From Acidimicrobiaceae bacterium (lineage in GTDB: Bacteria > Actinomycetota > Acidimicrobiia > Acidimicrobiales > RAAP-2), in contig PKZO01000024.1 in assembly GCA_003133125.1 (NCBI GenBank), positions 49,116 through 95,496 on the forward strand: a stretch of 46,381 bases of DNA, given 5' to 3'. Position numbers and translations under genes: made by a program. Shown here piece by piece: positions 31,971-40,689 of this stretch. Below the pieces are notes generated by a model. It was given only the letters and a program-made list of their open reading frames with translations, was not told where the DNA came from and searched no databases. Every line of letters starts with the position of its first letter. Positions within the stretch are counted from its first letter, which is position 1.

Positions 31971-33203
31971 TCAGGTGACGGGGTTGCGTACGGCGAAGCG
32001 CGCGTCACGGTACATTCTCGAATCCATAACCTCGACGAGGCGCTCGACCGCGTCAAAGACGTCGACGAAGCGCACGTACAACGGCGTAAAGCCGAAGCGG
32101 CAGATGTCGGGCGATCGAAAGTCACCGATTACGCCGCGTTCGCTCAACGCCTGGATAACGCCATAACCTTCAGCGTGACGAAGGGCCACCTGACTGGCGC
32201 GCGTCGCGTGCTCGCGCGGGGTCACCAACTCAAAGACGCCGGGCAACCGGTCCTCGACGAGGGCGATGAACAAATCGGTCAACGCGAGGCTCTTCGCTCG
32301 GATCTGGTCCATCGTGACCCGCTCGAACAGGTCGAGCGCGCCATCGAGCGAGGCGAGGGCGATCATCGAAGGTGAAGACGTCACGAACGCCTGCATTCCC
32401 TCAGCGGGTTCGTAACGAAGCTCGAAGTCGAAGGGGCGTACGTGCCCGAGCCAACCGGGAAGCGGGTTCTCCAAAACTCCCTGCCAGCGCTCGCGCACGT
32501 ACAAGAAAGCTGGCGCCCCGGGTCCCCCGTTGAGGTACTTATAACCGCAACCCGCGGCGAAGTCGACGTCGCACCCGGTCACGTCCAACGGCACCGCCCC
32601 GGTGGAGTGGGCAAAATCCCACAGCATGAGCGCCCCTGCGGCGTGGGCCTTCTTCGTGATCCCCGCCATGTCGAGCATCTCACCCGTGCGAAAATCCACG
32701 TGCGTGAGCATCACGAGTGCCACGTCGTCGTCGAGGGCGTCGTCGAGCGCGTTGCGGTTGATTACCTTCACTGTGACGGGACGGCCGGCTCGCGCGGCCA
32801 TCGCTTCGACGATGTAGAGATCCGAGTGGAAGTTCGCCACGTCGGTCAGCACCACGTGACGATCCTTTTTCAGTTCGAGCGCGCCACCGACCAACTTGGC
32901 GAGCAAGAACGTGAGCGTGTCAGCGACCAACACCTCACCGGGGCGCGCGCCGATGAGTGGCGCCAACTTGTCACCAAGTCTCGTCGGCTCGGCCATCCAT
33001 CCCGCACTGTTCCAACTGCGCACCAAGCCCCGCGCCCACTCGACGTCGATGACCTCGGTGACGCGCCGACGTGATGCTTCGCCGACGGGCCCCAGAGAGT
33101 TCCCGTCGAGGTAGATCTCTCCCTCGTTCAGCCGGAACTCGTCACGCAGGGACGCGATCTCATCAAGGTCGTCCATGATCCTACAGTCGTCACGCAAGAT
33201 CAC
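31971..33203 (-). CDS. kynU: Kynureninase
   Basis: This 410-aa PLP-dependent enzyme cleaves kynurenine to anthranilate and alanine. Family landmarks are LNEGEIYLDGNSLGPVG near the N-terminus, the central MLWDFAHSTGAVPLDV, and CGYKYLNGGPGAPAFLYV with the PLP-binding Lys. The distal segment includes RFGFTPLYVRFVDVFDAVERL. The GTG at 33203 overlaps the kynA stop by 4 bp (GTGA), and the resulting N-terminus (RDDC...LRDEF) matches known kynureninases. The next ATG at 33176 would remove nine residues. It forms an operon with kynA. Confidence 0.94.
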   Translation of the reverse strand: MILRDDCRIMDDLDEIASLRDEFRLNEGEIYLDGNSLGPVGEASRRRVTEVIDVEWARGLVRSWNSAGWMAEPTRLGDKLAPLIGARPGEVLVADTLTFLLAKLVGGALELKKDRHVVLTDVANFHSDLYIVEAMAARAGRPVTVKVINRNALDDALDDDVALVMLTHVDFRTGEMLDMAGITKKAHAAGALMLWDFAHSTGAVPLDVTGCDVDFAAGCGYKYLNGGPGAPAFLYVRERWQGVLENPLPGWLGHVRPFDFELRYEPAEGMQAFVTSSPSMIALASLDGALDLFERVTMDQIRAKSLALTDLFIALVEDRLPGVFELVTPREHATRASQVALRHAEGYGVIQALSERGVIGDFRSPDICRFGFTPLYVRFVDVFDAVERLVEVMDSRMYRDARFAVRNPVT

Positions 33204-33958
33204 AGGACCGACCTCACTTCCCACAGCAACGGATACAACCGTTGCGTAATCGTCGTGTCCAGGTAGGCCATGCCTTCGCTCCCTCCGGTGCCGGGGCGCC
33301 GTCCAATCTGACGACCCGCCATCAACATGTGCCGGTGACGCCACATCGCCAAGCGCTCGTCGTGGTCCATCATGAGTTCAGCGACCGCATGGAGCGCAGA
33401 CGCTTCTGCAGTGACGTGGCTCAAGTAGAGCGCTCGTACGAGGTCCATGAGGTCGTCGTGGTCCGAGGCACCGAGGGTTCGACGAAGCGAGTGCTCGAAT
33501 CCCGCCCAGAGCGACGGCGCCCCACTTATTTCCTTGAGCCATAGTCGCTGGGACTGGTCAAAAAGATCGAAGGTGAGCATGGCCTTCTTACCAGCGCCAC
33601 TGAGGAACTCGATTGCACGAAACTGGAACGATTGAAAACCCGAAGCGGGATCGAGCGGATCGCGAAACTGCAAGAATCCTTCGGGCGACATGCTCTCGAG
33701 GACCCGCAGGTGCTCAAGCAAGAGGTCCTCGATGGCGACCATGCGCCGCAGATGGGCAGTCGCTCGCCAAGGCTCGTTCGCCTCCAGTGGCGAAATCGCT
33801 CGACGCAGTTCGTCAATGATGACCTTGAACCAGAGTTCGTAGGACTGATGCACCACGATGAAGAGCAGTTCGTCCGGGGCGTCGTCGGTGAGGGGAACCT
33901 GCAACTCGAGCAGGTCATTTATCCGTAAATACGTTGAATAATCGGTACCGTTGCTCAC
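33200..33958 (-). CDS. kynA: Tryptophan 2,3-dioxygenase
   Basis: The protein is 252 aa from the chosen start. This heme enzyme opens the indole ring of tryptophan to N-formylkynurenine. It shows DYSTYLRINDLLELQ, the HQSYELWFKVIIDELR motif, FQSFQFRAIEFLSG and the C-terminal RHRHMLMAGRQIGRRPGTGGSEG, containing the axial heme His and the substrate-binding loop. It is slightly shorter than many TDOs but lacks none of the core motifs. I prefer the GTG at 33958 over 33967 because TAGAGT lies 7 nt upstream, consistent with a leaderless transcript. Translationally coupled to kynU; kynurenine formamidase is not in the window. Confidence 0.94.
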   Translation of the reverse strand: MSNGTDYSTYLRINDLLELQVPLTDDAPDELLFIVVHQSYELWFKVIIDELRRAISPLEANEPWRATAHLRRMVAIEDLLLEHLRVLESMSPEGFLQFRDPLDPASGFQSFQFRAIEFLSGAGKKAMLTFDLFDQSQRLWLKEISGAPSLWAGFEHSLRRTLGASDHDDLMDLVRALYLSHVTAEASALHAVAELMMDHDERLAMWRHRHMLMAGRQIGRRPGTGGSEGMAYLDTTITQRLYPLLWEVRSVL

Positions 33959-33965
33959 GAAAAGC

Positions 33966-33971
33966 ACTCTA
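33966..33971 (-). promoter_or_regulatory. Putative leaderless -10 hexamer TAGAGT
   Basis: On the minus strand TAGAGT is followed by 7 nt and the GTG of kynA. It lies in the 51-bp gap after ettA and could drive the kynA-kynU pair independently. No -35 box is evident. Confidence 0.5.
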
Positions 33972-34009
33972 CTTCTAGCAAAAACTTAACCAGCCGCCAG
34001 CCAACCGAG

Positions 34010-35689
34010 CTAAGCGCGAGTGAGCGGCTTGTAGCGGAAGCGATGCGGCTGGTCGGCGTCAGTGCCGAGACGCTTGTGACGTTCGGCTTCGTACTCGGTG
34101 AAGTTGCCCTCGAACCAGCGCACCTCGGAATCTCCCTCGAAGGCGAGCACGTGGGTCGCAATGCGGTCGAGGAACCACCGATCGTGACTGATCACGACCG
34201 CACAGCCGGGAAAGGTCAAGAGTGCGTCTTCGAGAGCGCGCAAGGTGTCTACGTCGAGGTCATTGGTCGGTTCGTCCAACAGTAAGACGTTGCCGCCGCT
34301 TCGCAACACCTTGGCCAACTGGACCCTGTTCCTCTCGCCGCCGGAGATCTCTCCCACTTTCTTCTGCTGGTCACTGCCCTTGAATCCGAAACTCGCCACG
34401 TAGGCGCGCGCGTGAATCTCACGGGTGCCCACCACCATGTGCTCTTGGCCTTCGCTGATCTCGTCAAAGACCGTCGCCTCGGGGTCGAGACCGTCGCGAC
34501 TCTGGTCCACGTACGCGAACGCCACGGTAGTGCCGACCTCGATGCTGCCCGCGTCGGGCTTCGCCTGGTCGAGCATCATCTTGAAGAGCGTCGTCTTTCC
34601 CGCCCCATTGGGTCCGATCACTCCGACGATGCCGCCCGGGGGAAGTAGGAACGTCAGGTCCTCTATTAGTAATCGGTCGTCGAACCCTTTGGAGATGTGC
34701 CTCGCGTTCACTACGACGTCGCCGAGCCGCGGGCCTGGGGGAATCATGATCTCGAGCTTGTCGGCGCGTCGCTCGGCGGCTTCAGACTCGGCCACGAGCT
34801 CGTTGAACGCGCTCACGCGTGCCTTACCTTTGCTCTGTCGAGCGCGCGGGGACATCCGTATCCATTCGAGTTCACGTTCGAGCGCTGATTGACGAGCCTT
34901 GTCGGACTTCTCTTCCGAGGCCAGACGTGCTTGTTTCTGCTCGAGCCAAGACGAGTAGTTACCCTCCCATGGGATGCCGTGACCTCGGTCGAGTTCGAGG
35001 ATCCAGGACGCGGCGTTGTCCAAGAAGTAGCGATCGTGCGTGATCGCCACGACCGTGCCGCTGTAATCCTGTAGGAACCGTTCGAGCCACGCCACGGACT
35101 CTGCGTCCAGGTGGTTGGTCGGTTCGTCGAGCAAGAGCAGGTCGGGCTTGGAGAGCAAGAGCCGGCACAGCGCCACCCGGCGACGCTCACCGCCCGACAA
35201 CGTGGTGACGTCCGCATCGGGCGCGGGCAGGCGCAACGCGTCCATTGCGATCTCGAGCGTGCGCTCAAGGTCCCAGGCACCCGCGGCGTCAATCCTGGTT
35301 TGTAGATTTGCTTGCTCGCTAAGAAGCGCGTCAAAGTCCGCGTCGGGGTCTGCCATCGCGGCACAGACTTCGTTGAAGCGAACCAGCAGATCTCGCTGCT
35401 CGCCCACCCCGTCGGCGACGTTTCCCACCACGTCCTTGGTCTCGTCGAGCTGGGGCTCTTGGGAGAGGTAACCCACGCTGAAGCCCGGGGTCAATCGGGC
35501 TTCGCCGGTGAAGCCATCGTCCAGGCCAGCCATGATTCGCAGAAGCGAGGATTTTCCCGACCCGTTGGCACCGATGACGCCGATCTTCGCGCCGGGATAG
35601 AAGGAGAGGTTTATGCCCTTTAACACTTCGCGGTCGGGAGGATAGAAGCGACGTAGGTCGCGCATGGTGAAGATGAACTGAGCAGCCAT
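34010..35689 (-). CDS. ettA: ABC-F ATPase, energy-dependent translational throttle EttA
   Basis: This 559-aa soluble ABC-F protein has two ATPase cassettes and no membrane segments. Cassette 1 has Walker A GANGSGKSSL, signature LSGGERRRV and LLLLDEPTNHLDAESV. Cassette 2 has GPNGAGKTTL, ISGGERNRV and LLLDEPTNDLDVDT. The inter-domain linker (LEQKQARLASEEKSDKARQ...RQSKGKARVSAF) and the start FIFTMRDLRRFYPPDREVLKGI match EttA, which binds the ribosomal E site and gates elongation by ADP/ATP ratio. The ATG at 35689 is used instead of the upstream TTG. It is transcribed toward kynA. Confidence 0.93.
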   Translation of the reverse strand: MAAQFIFTMRDLRRFYPPDREVLKGINLSFYPGAKIGVIGANGSGKSSLLRIMAGLDDGFTGEARLTPGFSVGYLSQEPQLDETKDVVGNVADGVGEQRDLLVRFNEVCAAMADPDADFDALLSEQANLQTRIDAAGAWDLERTLEIAMDALRLPAPDADVTTLSGGERRRVALCRLLLSKPDLLLLDEPTNHLDAESVAWLERFLQDYSGTVVAITHDRYFLDNAASWILELDRGHGIPWEGNYSSWLEQKQARLASEEKSDKARQSALERELEWIRMSPRARQSKGKARVSAFNELVAESEAAERRADKLEIMIPPGPRLGDVVVNARHISKGFDDRLLIEDLTFLLPPGGIVGVIGPNGAGKTTLFKMMLDQAKPDAGSIEVGTTVAFAYVDQSRDGLDPEATVFDEISEGQEHMVVGTREIHARAYVASFGFKGSDQQKKVGEISGGERNRVQLAKVLRSGGNVLLLDEPTNDLDVDTLRALEDALLTFPGCAVVISHDRWFLDRIATHVLAFEGDSEVRWFEGNFTEYEAERHKRLGTDADQPHRFRYKPLTRA

Positions 35690-35770
35690 AGTCAACAGTG
35701 TTACTCAAAATCAGGTTGGCGAGGCGACGACGTCGCAATTTAGAAGGAGGCCCGCAATCACACTCGTCGG

Positions 35771-36561
35771 ATGCCAACAAAGGTCAAGGCCCCCAATCGT
35801 CACTCGCCCGATTGGATCACCCTCGCAATCGCGAGTCTGGCCCAGTTCATGGTGGTCCTCGACGTCTCGATCGTGAACGTGGCGCTGTCGCGAATGGGTC
35901 ACGACCTGCACTTCAGCGTTTCCAGCGCCCAGTGGTTCGTCAACGCCTACGTGCTTACCTTCGCCGACTTCTTGCAACTTGGGAAAGGGCCGCGGGCGTT
36001 TTTGGTCGTCGACGCGTCTACATGACGGGCTAGGCAGTTTTCACGATCGCGAGTATCGGCGCCGGCTTCGCCTTCTTACCCATGGCCCTAGGCTTCATCG
36101 CGGGCGCCTCATTCAGTTGGAAGATCATGGTAAAGACGGGTGGGCGACTCGTCTTGCTCGTAGGCGCGGCCACGGACACGCTCGATTTCCTCTGGTTATC
36201 AATGATCCAGGTCGGCAGTTCCTACTGGGCCTCGGTACTCGCCCCCGCGTTCAGGTGCGCCTTCGCGAAGGTTCAGCTCTTCTCGCCGCTCGCCAACACC
36301 GCCACCGCCGGGGTCAACTGCGCTGACGCCGGACTCGCGTCGGGGTACTCAACACCGCACGCCAAGTGAGTGGTTCTCTCGCCCTGGCGATCCTGGGGGC
36401 CCTCTGCAGATCGCCGCGCGACTTTTGCGAATCCCGCCTCCGCGCTCGCCCCCGTCAGCGGGTACCAACGGACTTTCCAAGTCTCGGCGCTGATCAACCT
36501 GCTCGCACTCGTGGTCAGTTTCGCCGTACCACGTGTTTCGGATCACGCCGTCGAACACTGA
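35771..36561 (+). pseudogene. Decayed DHA2 MFS transporter
   Basis: Transporter fragments appear in successive frames. Residues PDWITLAIASLAQFMVVLDVSIVNVAL open a normal DHA2 protein. Near 35985 the frame shifts to GVFGRRRVYMTG (MFS motif A), followed by an in-frame TAG at 36031-36033 and then AVFTIASIGAGFAFLPMALG. C-terminal sequence (GGRLVLLVGAATDTLDFLWL) follows immediately, so an internal deletion of roughly half the protein is likely. Further shifts near 36350-36410 separate SGSLALAILGAL from FQVSALINLLALVVSFAVP. At ~0.8 kb it is about half the length of an intact gene. It cannot make a working transporter. Confidence 0.85.
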
Positions 36562-36734
36562 CCCAGAGGGTCATGAATCGAACAGATTTCACACGCCAGA
36601 CCCAGCAGCCCCTCTCTTCGAGGGCTAACCTCGCGTTGATAAACATCTGAGCGTGTGACGCGACCATGTCGGGGAAACTCCACACGTTTGGACAGTCTTC
36701 TGTTTACGGACTGACTACATAAAGGGAGAAACAC

Positions 36735-37841
36735 ATGGGGAGCGTTCGTCGCCTCACAAACATGTTCGGAGCCGCCGCATTGGTTCTGGGCACAATAACA
36801 ATCAGCGTCGCGGCTACGACCGTGGCGGTTGGCTCAGCGGGAGCCGCCGGCACTTTCAAGGCATGCGTCGTGACCGACACCGGTGGTATCAACGACAAAT
36901 CGTTCAACGAATCTGCGTGGAATGGCCTCCAGGCCGCCGCCAAGAAAGACCCAAGTATCGTTCCTTCGTATCTCTCGTCGACCTCGTCGGCTGACTACGC
37001 GCCGAACATCGCCAGCTTCGTCAGCAAGGGCTGTGGCATCATCGTGACCGTCGGCTTCCTGATGGACGCCGCCACTGCCGCGGCCGCTGACGCGCACCCG
37101 AACCAGAAGTTCGCGATCGTCGACGACCTGCCTACGGCACCCAAGAGCCACGAGCTCTTGGCCCTGCAGTACGAGACCGACCAGGCCGGATTCCTCGGTG
37201 GCATCCTCGCCGCGGGCATGACCAAGACCGGGACCGTTGCAGAATACGGTGGCGAAAACTTCCCGGCGGTGACCCTCTACATGAATGGTTACGTCGCGGG
37301 CGTTCGCTACTACAACAAGGAATACGGCACCAAGGTGAAGGTCCTCGGCTGGACTCCCGGTAAGGGTGCGTGCAGCCTGGCCGCGTGCGCCGGCAAGGGA
37401 ACCTTCGTTGGAAACTTCACCGACCAGACCGCCGGGAAGACGATCACCGCCGGTGACTACGCCTCGGGCGCGGACATCGTGTTCCCCGTCGCTGGCTCAG
37501 TGGGGCTCGGTTCGGTCGCCGCCGCCCAGCAGGCTGGCGCTGGTCACTACGTGATGTGGGTCGACTCGAACGGCTGTGAGTCGGACGCGACTGACTGCAA
37601 GTACTTCGTGGGTACCGTTGCCAAGGGCGTGGAGCCTTCGGTCGAAGCCGCAGTGCTTTCGGCCGCCCAGGGCACCTTCAAGGGTGGTTCCTACATCGGC
37701 ACGTTGGCGAACAACGGCACGCAACTCGAGTACGGCGGTGTCAAGATTCCTTCATCGCTGAAGGCGAAGATCGCCACGGCCAAGGCGGGCGTCATTGCGG
37801 GCACGATCTCGGTGAACCCAAACAAGTACCCAGCCAGCTAA
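36735..37841 (+). CDS. BMP-family nucleoside-binding protein of ABC importer
   Basis: This 368-aa secreted substrate-binding protein belongs to the Bmp/PnrA/Med family, whose studied members bind nucleosides. A signal peptide (residues ~1-39, basic start then GAAALVLGTITISVAATTVAVG) ends near AGAAG. Then come KACVVTDTGGINDKSFNESAWNGLQ, IIVTVGFLMDAATAAAA, KFAIVDD, QYETDQAGFLGGILAAG and GADIVFPVAGSVGLG. Most actinobacterial relatives are lipoproteins, but I see no lipobox Cys here, so anchoring is unclear. AAAGGGAG lies 6 nt before the ATG. It heads a four-gene importer operon and is separated from the ATPase gene by a strong stem-loop. Confidence 0.92.
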   Translation: MGSVRRLTNMFGAAALVLGTITISVAATTVAVGSAGAAGTFKACVVTDTGGINDKSFNESAWNGLQAAAKKDPSIVPSYLSSTSSADYAPNIASFVSKGCGIIVTVGFLMDAATAAAADAHPNQKFAIVDDLPTAPKSHELLALQYETDQAGFLGGILAAGMTKTGTVAEYGGENFPAVTLYMNGYVAGVRYYNKEYGTKVKVLGWTPGKGACSLAACAGKGTFVGNFTDQTAGKTITAGDYASGADIVFPVAGSVGLGSVAAAQQAGAGHYVMWVDSNGCESDATDCKYFVGTVAKGVEPSVEAAVLSAAQGTFKGGSYIGTLANNGTQLEYGGVKIPSSLKAKIATAKAGVIAGTISVNPNKYPAS

Positions 37842-37863
37842 ACGTTGTTGACGAGTCTCAGTG

Positions 37864-37912
37864 ACTCAGACGAGAGGCCCGGGCACAAGCTGCCTGGGCC
37901 TCTCGTCTGAGT
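37864..37912 (+). promoter_or_regulatory. Long intercistronic stem-loop after binding-protein gene
   Basis: A 22-bp stem, with a single G-U pair as RNA, is formed by arms at 37864-37885 and 37891-37912 around the 5-nt loop CAAGC. It fills most of the 84-bp gap between the binding-protein stop and the ATPase start. No U-tract follows. It could be a partial terminator or an mRNA-stabilising structure that favours high binding-protein levels. GAGTC/GACTC at 37853-37867 could pair in competition with its base. Confidence 0.85.
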
Positions 37913-37925
37913 ACGATAAGCCACT

Positions 37926-39437
37926 ATGCGACTAGAACTCCGCGGGATCACGAAGCGATTCGGTTCCTTCACCGCGAATGATTCGATAAGCATCACCGTC
38001 GAGCCCGGTCAGATCCACTGTCTGCTGGGCGAGAACGGCGCGGGTAAGTCGACGCTGATGAACGTCCTGTTTGGACTTTTGCACCCCGAGGAGGGTGAGG
38101 TCCTCATCGACGGTGAGGTGACCAAGTTCGCCGATTCAGGCGAAGCCGTGCGCCGGGGCATCGGCATGGTCCACCAACACTTCATGCTCGTGCCCGTCTT
38201 CTCGGTCGCTGAGAACGTCGTACTCGGCTTCGAGCCGACCAAGTCCTTTGACCGCGTCGACTACAAGCGCGCCACCGAGGAGATCCGTCGTATCTCAAAG
38301 GAATTCAGCCTCGAGGTAGACCCTGACGCGATCGTGGAGAACCTCCCTATTGGCCTGCAACAACGCGTCGAGATTCTAAAAGCCCTCAGCCACGACGCGG
38401 AACTCCTGATCCTGGACGAGCCGACGGCGGTGTTGACGCCCCAGGAGATCGACGCACTGATGAGTATCATGCGTTCGCTCGCCGCCTCGGGTAAGAGCAT
38501 CTTGTTCATCTCGCACAAGCTCAAAGAAGTTAAGGCCATCTCTGACGTGATCACGGTAATTCGCCAGGGAAAGGTCGTCGGCACCGCCGAACCAACCGCA
38601 TCTGAGAAAGAGCTGGCGTCACTGATGGTGGGCCGTGAAGTGATCCTCACGGTCGAGAAAACGCCATCCACACCAGGCGCCAACGTGCTCGAGATCCGCG
38701 ACTTGGTCGTTCACGACGACCGGGGCCTAATAGCGGTAAACGGAGTGTCCCTCGATGTTCGCGCGGGTGAGATCCTCGCGCTCGCCGGGGTCCAGGGCAA
38801 CGGTCAGACCGAACTCGTCGAAGCGATCACGGGTCTGCGTCGCGTGGAGTCAGGCACGGTCACGCTTAAGGGCCGCGACGTTACGAACGTGACGCCGCGA
38901 CAGGCTCTCGACGCGGGGATCGGTCATATCCCCGAAGACCGTCAACGCTTCGGTCTCGTGTTGTCGATGTCACTCGCGGACAATCTGGTACTCAATACCC
39001 CCAAACGCGCTCCCTTCGCCAAGCACGGCACCCGGAACCTGCGCGCCATCGATCAGAACGCTCGTGATCGTGTCGAGGATTTCGACATCCGCGCGACTTC
39101 GATCCGCGAACCCGTCAGTTCACTCTCCGGGGGGAACCAGCAGAAGGTGATCGTCGCACGAGAACTTTCAAGAACCTTGCAAGTCCTGATCGCTTCGCAA
39201 CCCACGAGAGGGCTGGACGTCGGATCCATTGAGTACGTGCACCATCAGATCGTCCAACAACGAAACGAGGGCAACGGCTCGCTCATCGTCTCATCGGAAC
39301 TTGACGAAGTCATGGCCCTCGGTGACCGCATCGCCGTGATGTTCGCGGGCAAGATCAGCGGCATCGTCGATCCGTCCGTGAGCCGTCAAGCGATCGGACT
39401 GTTGATGGCGGGAGAAACGAACCTCGAGCATGTCTGA
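37926..39437 (+). CDS. Nucleoside ABC importer ATPase (duplicated, RbsA-like)
   Basis: This 503-aa protein has two fused ATP-binding cassettes. The first has Walker A GENGAGKST, the Q-loop region MVHQHFMLVPVFSVAENV, signature LPIGLQQRVEI and LLILDEPTAVLTPQE. The second has the degenerate GVQGNGQTEL, GHIPEDRQRFGLVLSMSLADN and signature LSGGNQQKVIVAREL with PTRGLDVGS. The layout is that of YufO/NupO-type ATPases that work with BMP-family binding proteins. TACGAT, 8 nt before the ATG, may be an internal promoter. The gene overlaps the first permease gene by 8 bp. Confidence 0.93.
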   Translation: MRLELRGITKRFGSFTANDSISITVEPGQIHCLLGENGAGKSTLMNVLFGLLHPEEGEVLIDGEVTKFADSGEAVRRGIGMVHQHFMLVPVFSVAENVVLGFEPTKSFDRVDYKRATEEIRRISKEFSLEVDPDAIVENLPIGLQQRVEILKALSHDAELLILDEPTAVLTPQEIDALMSIMRSLAASGKSILFISHKLKEVKAISDVITVIRQGKVVGTAEPTASEKELASLMVGREVILTVEKTPSTPGANVLEIRDLVVHDDRGLIAVNGVSLDVRAGEILALAGVQGNGQTELVEAITGLRRVESGTVTLKGRDVTNVTPRQALDAGIGHIPEDRQRFGLVLSMSLADNLVLNTPKRAPFAKHGTRNLRAIDQNARDRVEDFDIRATSIREPVSSLSGGNQQKVIVARELSRTLQVLIASQPTRGLDVGSIEYVHHQIVQQRNEGNGSLIVSSELDEVMALGDRIAVMFAGKISGIVDPSVSRQAIGLLMAGETNLEHV

Positions 39438-40689
39438 GCAGTTAGCAACCAGGCCGCCACGCCATTTCCTGCGTCGGATCGGATCCCAAGACCCGATCGT
39501 GGTCGCTTCACTGGCGTTACTGCTCGGATTCGTCGTCGGGGCCCTCATCATCATCACCACCACGCCCGCCGTGCTCGATGCGTGGCGTGGGCTCTTTCAC
39601 AGTTGGGGCGCGCCGGGTCACGCGATCAAGGTCTCCTTCGACAACGTCGGCGCTGCCTATCGAACCATGTTCACCGGTTCGATCATCGACCCTCAGAGTT
39701 TCTGGCACTCCCTGACGACGGGCAAGGGATGGGACACCACGCTCACGCCAATCTCGGAGACCCTCACCTACGCCACGCCCCTGGTCATCGTGAGCATCGG
39801 CGTGGGTATTGCGTTCCAGACCGGCATCTTTAACATCGGCGCCAACGGACAAGCCGTCCTTGGCGGCATCATGGGCACCGCCGCCGGTTCTATGGTGCAC
39901 ATGCCAACAGTGCTCCACATCCCTTTCACCCTCGCCGCCGGTCTCGCGGGTGGCGTGATCTCGGGAGCGGTGCCGGGCGTACTCAAGGCTCTCACGGGCG
40001 CGCACGAGGTGATCGTGACCATCATGTTTAACTACGTGCTGTACGCCTTCTTGCTCTTCGCCGTACTCTCGACCGCGCTGCAACAGCCCGGCCAGCAGAA
40101 CGACATCTCACGTACGCTCGATCCTTCGGCGCAACTCGCTCCGCTCTTCGGTGTCGGATCGGGGCTGCGCGTCAGCTACGGCGTCTTCGTCGCCATAGCG
40201 GTCGTGCTCTTCGCCTGGTGGCTGCTCGACCGTTCGTCGCTCGGTTTCGAATTCCGCGTCACGGGAGCGAACCCTCAGGCCGCCAGGGCTTCGGGAATGA
40301 ACGCGCGCGTCATCGTCATCGTCGTGTTCCTCATCTCAGGCGGACTGGCTGGCCTCGCGGGCGTCGTCCAAGTGGCGAGCACGACGCACTACATCGACGG
40401 CGAGTTCCTCATTGGTAACGCGGGTATCGGCTTCACCGCGATTACCGTCGCCCTGCTCGGTCGAAATCGTCCCATGGGTATCGTCTGGTCGTCGCTGCTC
40501 TTCGCCGCCCTCGGCGTCGGCGGACGGGCCATGCAAGCGACCACCGGCATTCCGCTCGACCTGGCGACCGTCATCCAGTCTGCCGTCGTGCTCTTCGTGG
40601 CGACGCCGGTACTCGTGAAAGAGATATTCCGTTTACGTGGCGCCCCCAGTCAAACGATCGAACTCGCGACGAAAGGGTGGAGCACGTGA
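39430..40689 (+). CDS. Nucleoside ABC importer permease 1 (YufP/NupP-like)
   Basis: This 419-aa BPD_transp_2 family permease has about nine to ten membrane segments. Landmarks are IGVGIAFQTGIFNIGANGQAVLGGIMG (residues ~123-149), the cytoplasmic coupling region AHEVIVTIMFNYVLYAFL, and FEFRVTGANPQAARASGMNARVIVI with AGVVQVA near residue 312. It has a large extracytoplasmic loop after the first membrane segment (residues ~40-100). It forms the transport channel together with permease 2, whose GTG overlaps its stop by 4 bp. Confidence 0.92.
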   Translation: MSEQLATRPPRHFLRRIGSQDPIVVASLALLLGFVVGALIIITTTPAVLDAWRGLFHSWGAPGHAIKVSFDNVGAAYRTMFTGSIIDPQSFWHSLTTGKGWDTTLTPISETLTYATPLVIVSIGVGIAFQTGIFNIGANGQAVLGGIMGTAAGSMVHMPTVLHIPFTLAAGLAGGVISGAVPGVLKALTGAHEVIVTIMFNYVLYAFLLFAVLSTALQQPGQQNDISRTLDPSAQLAPLFGVGSGLRVSYGVFVAIAVVLFAWWLLDRSSLGFEFRVTGANPQAARASGMNARVIVIVVFLISGGLAGLAGVVQVASTTHYIDGEFLIGNAGIGFTAITVALLGRNRPMGIVWSSLLFAALGVGGRAMQATTGIPLDLATVIQSAVVLFVATPVLVKEIFRLRGAPSQTIELATKGWST

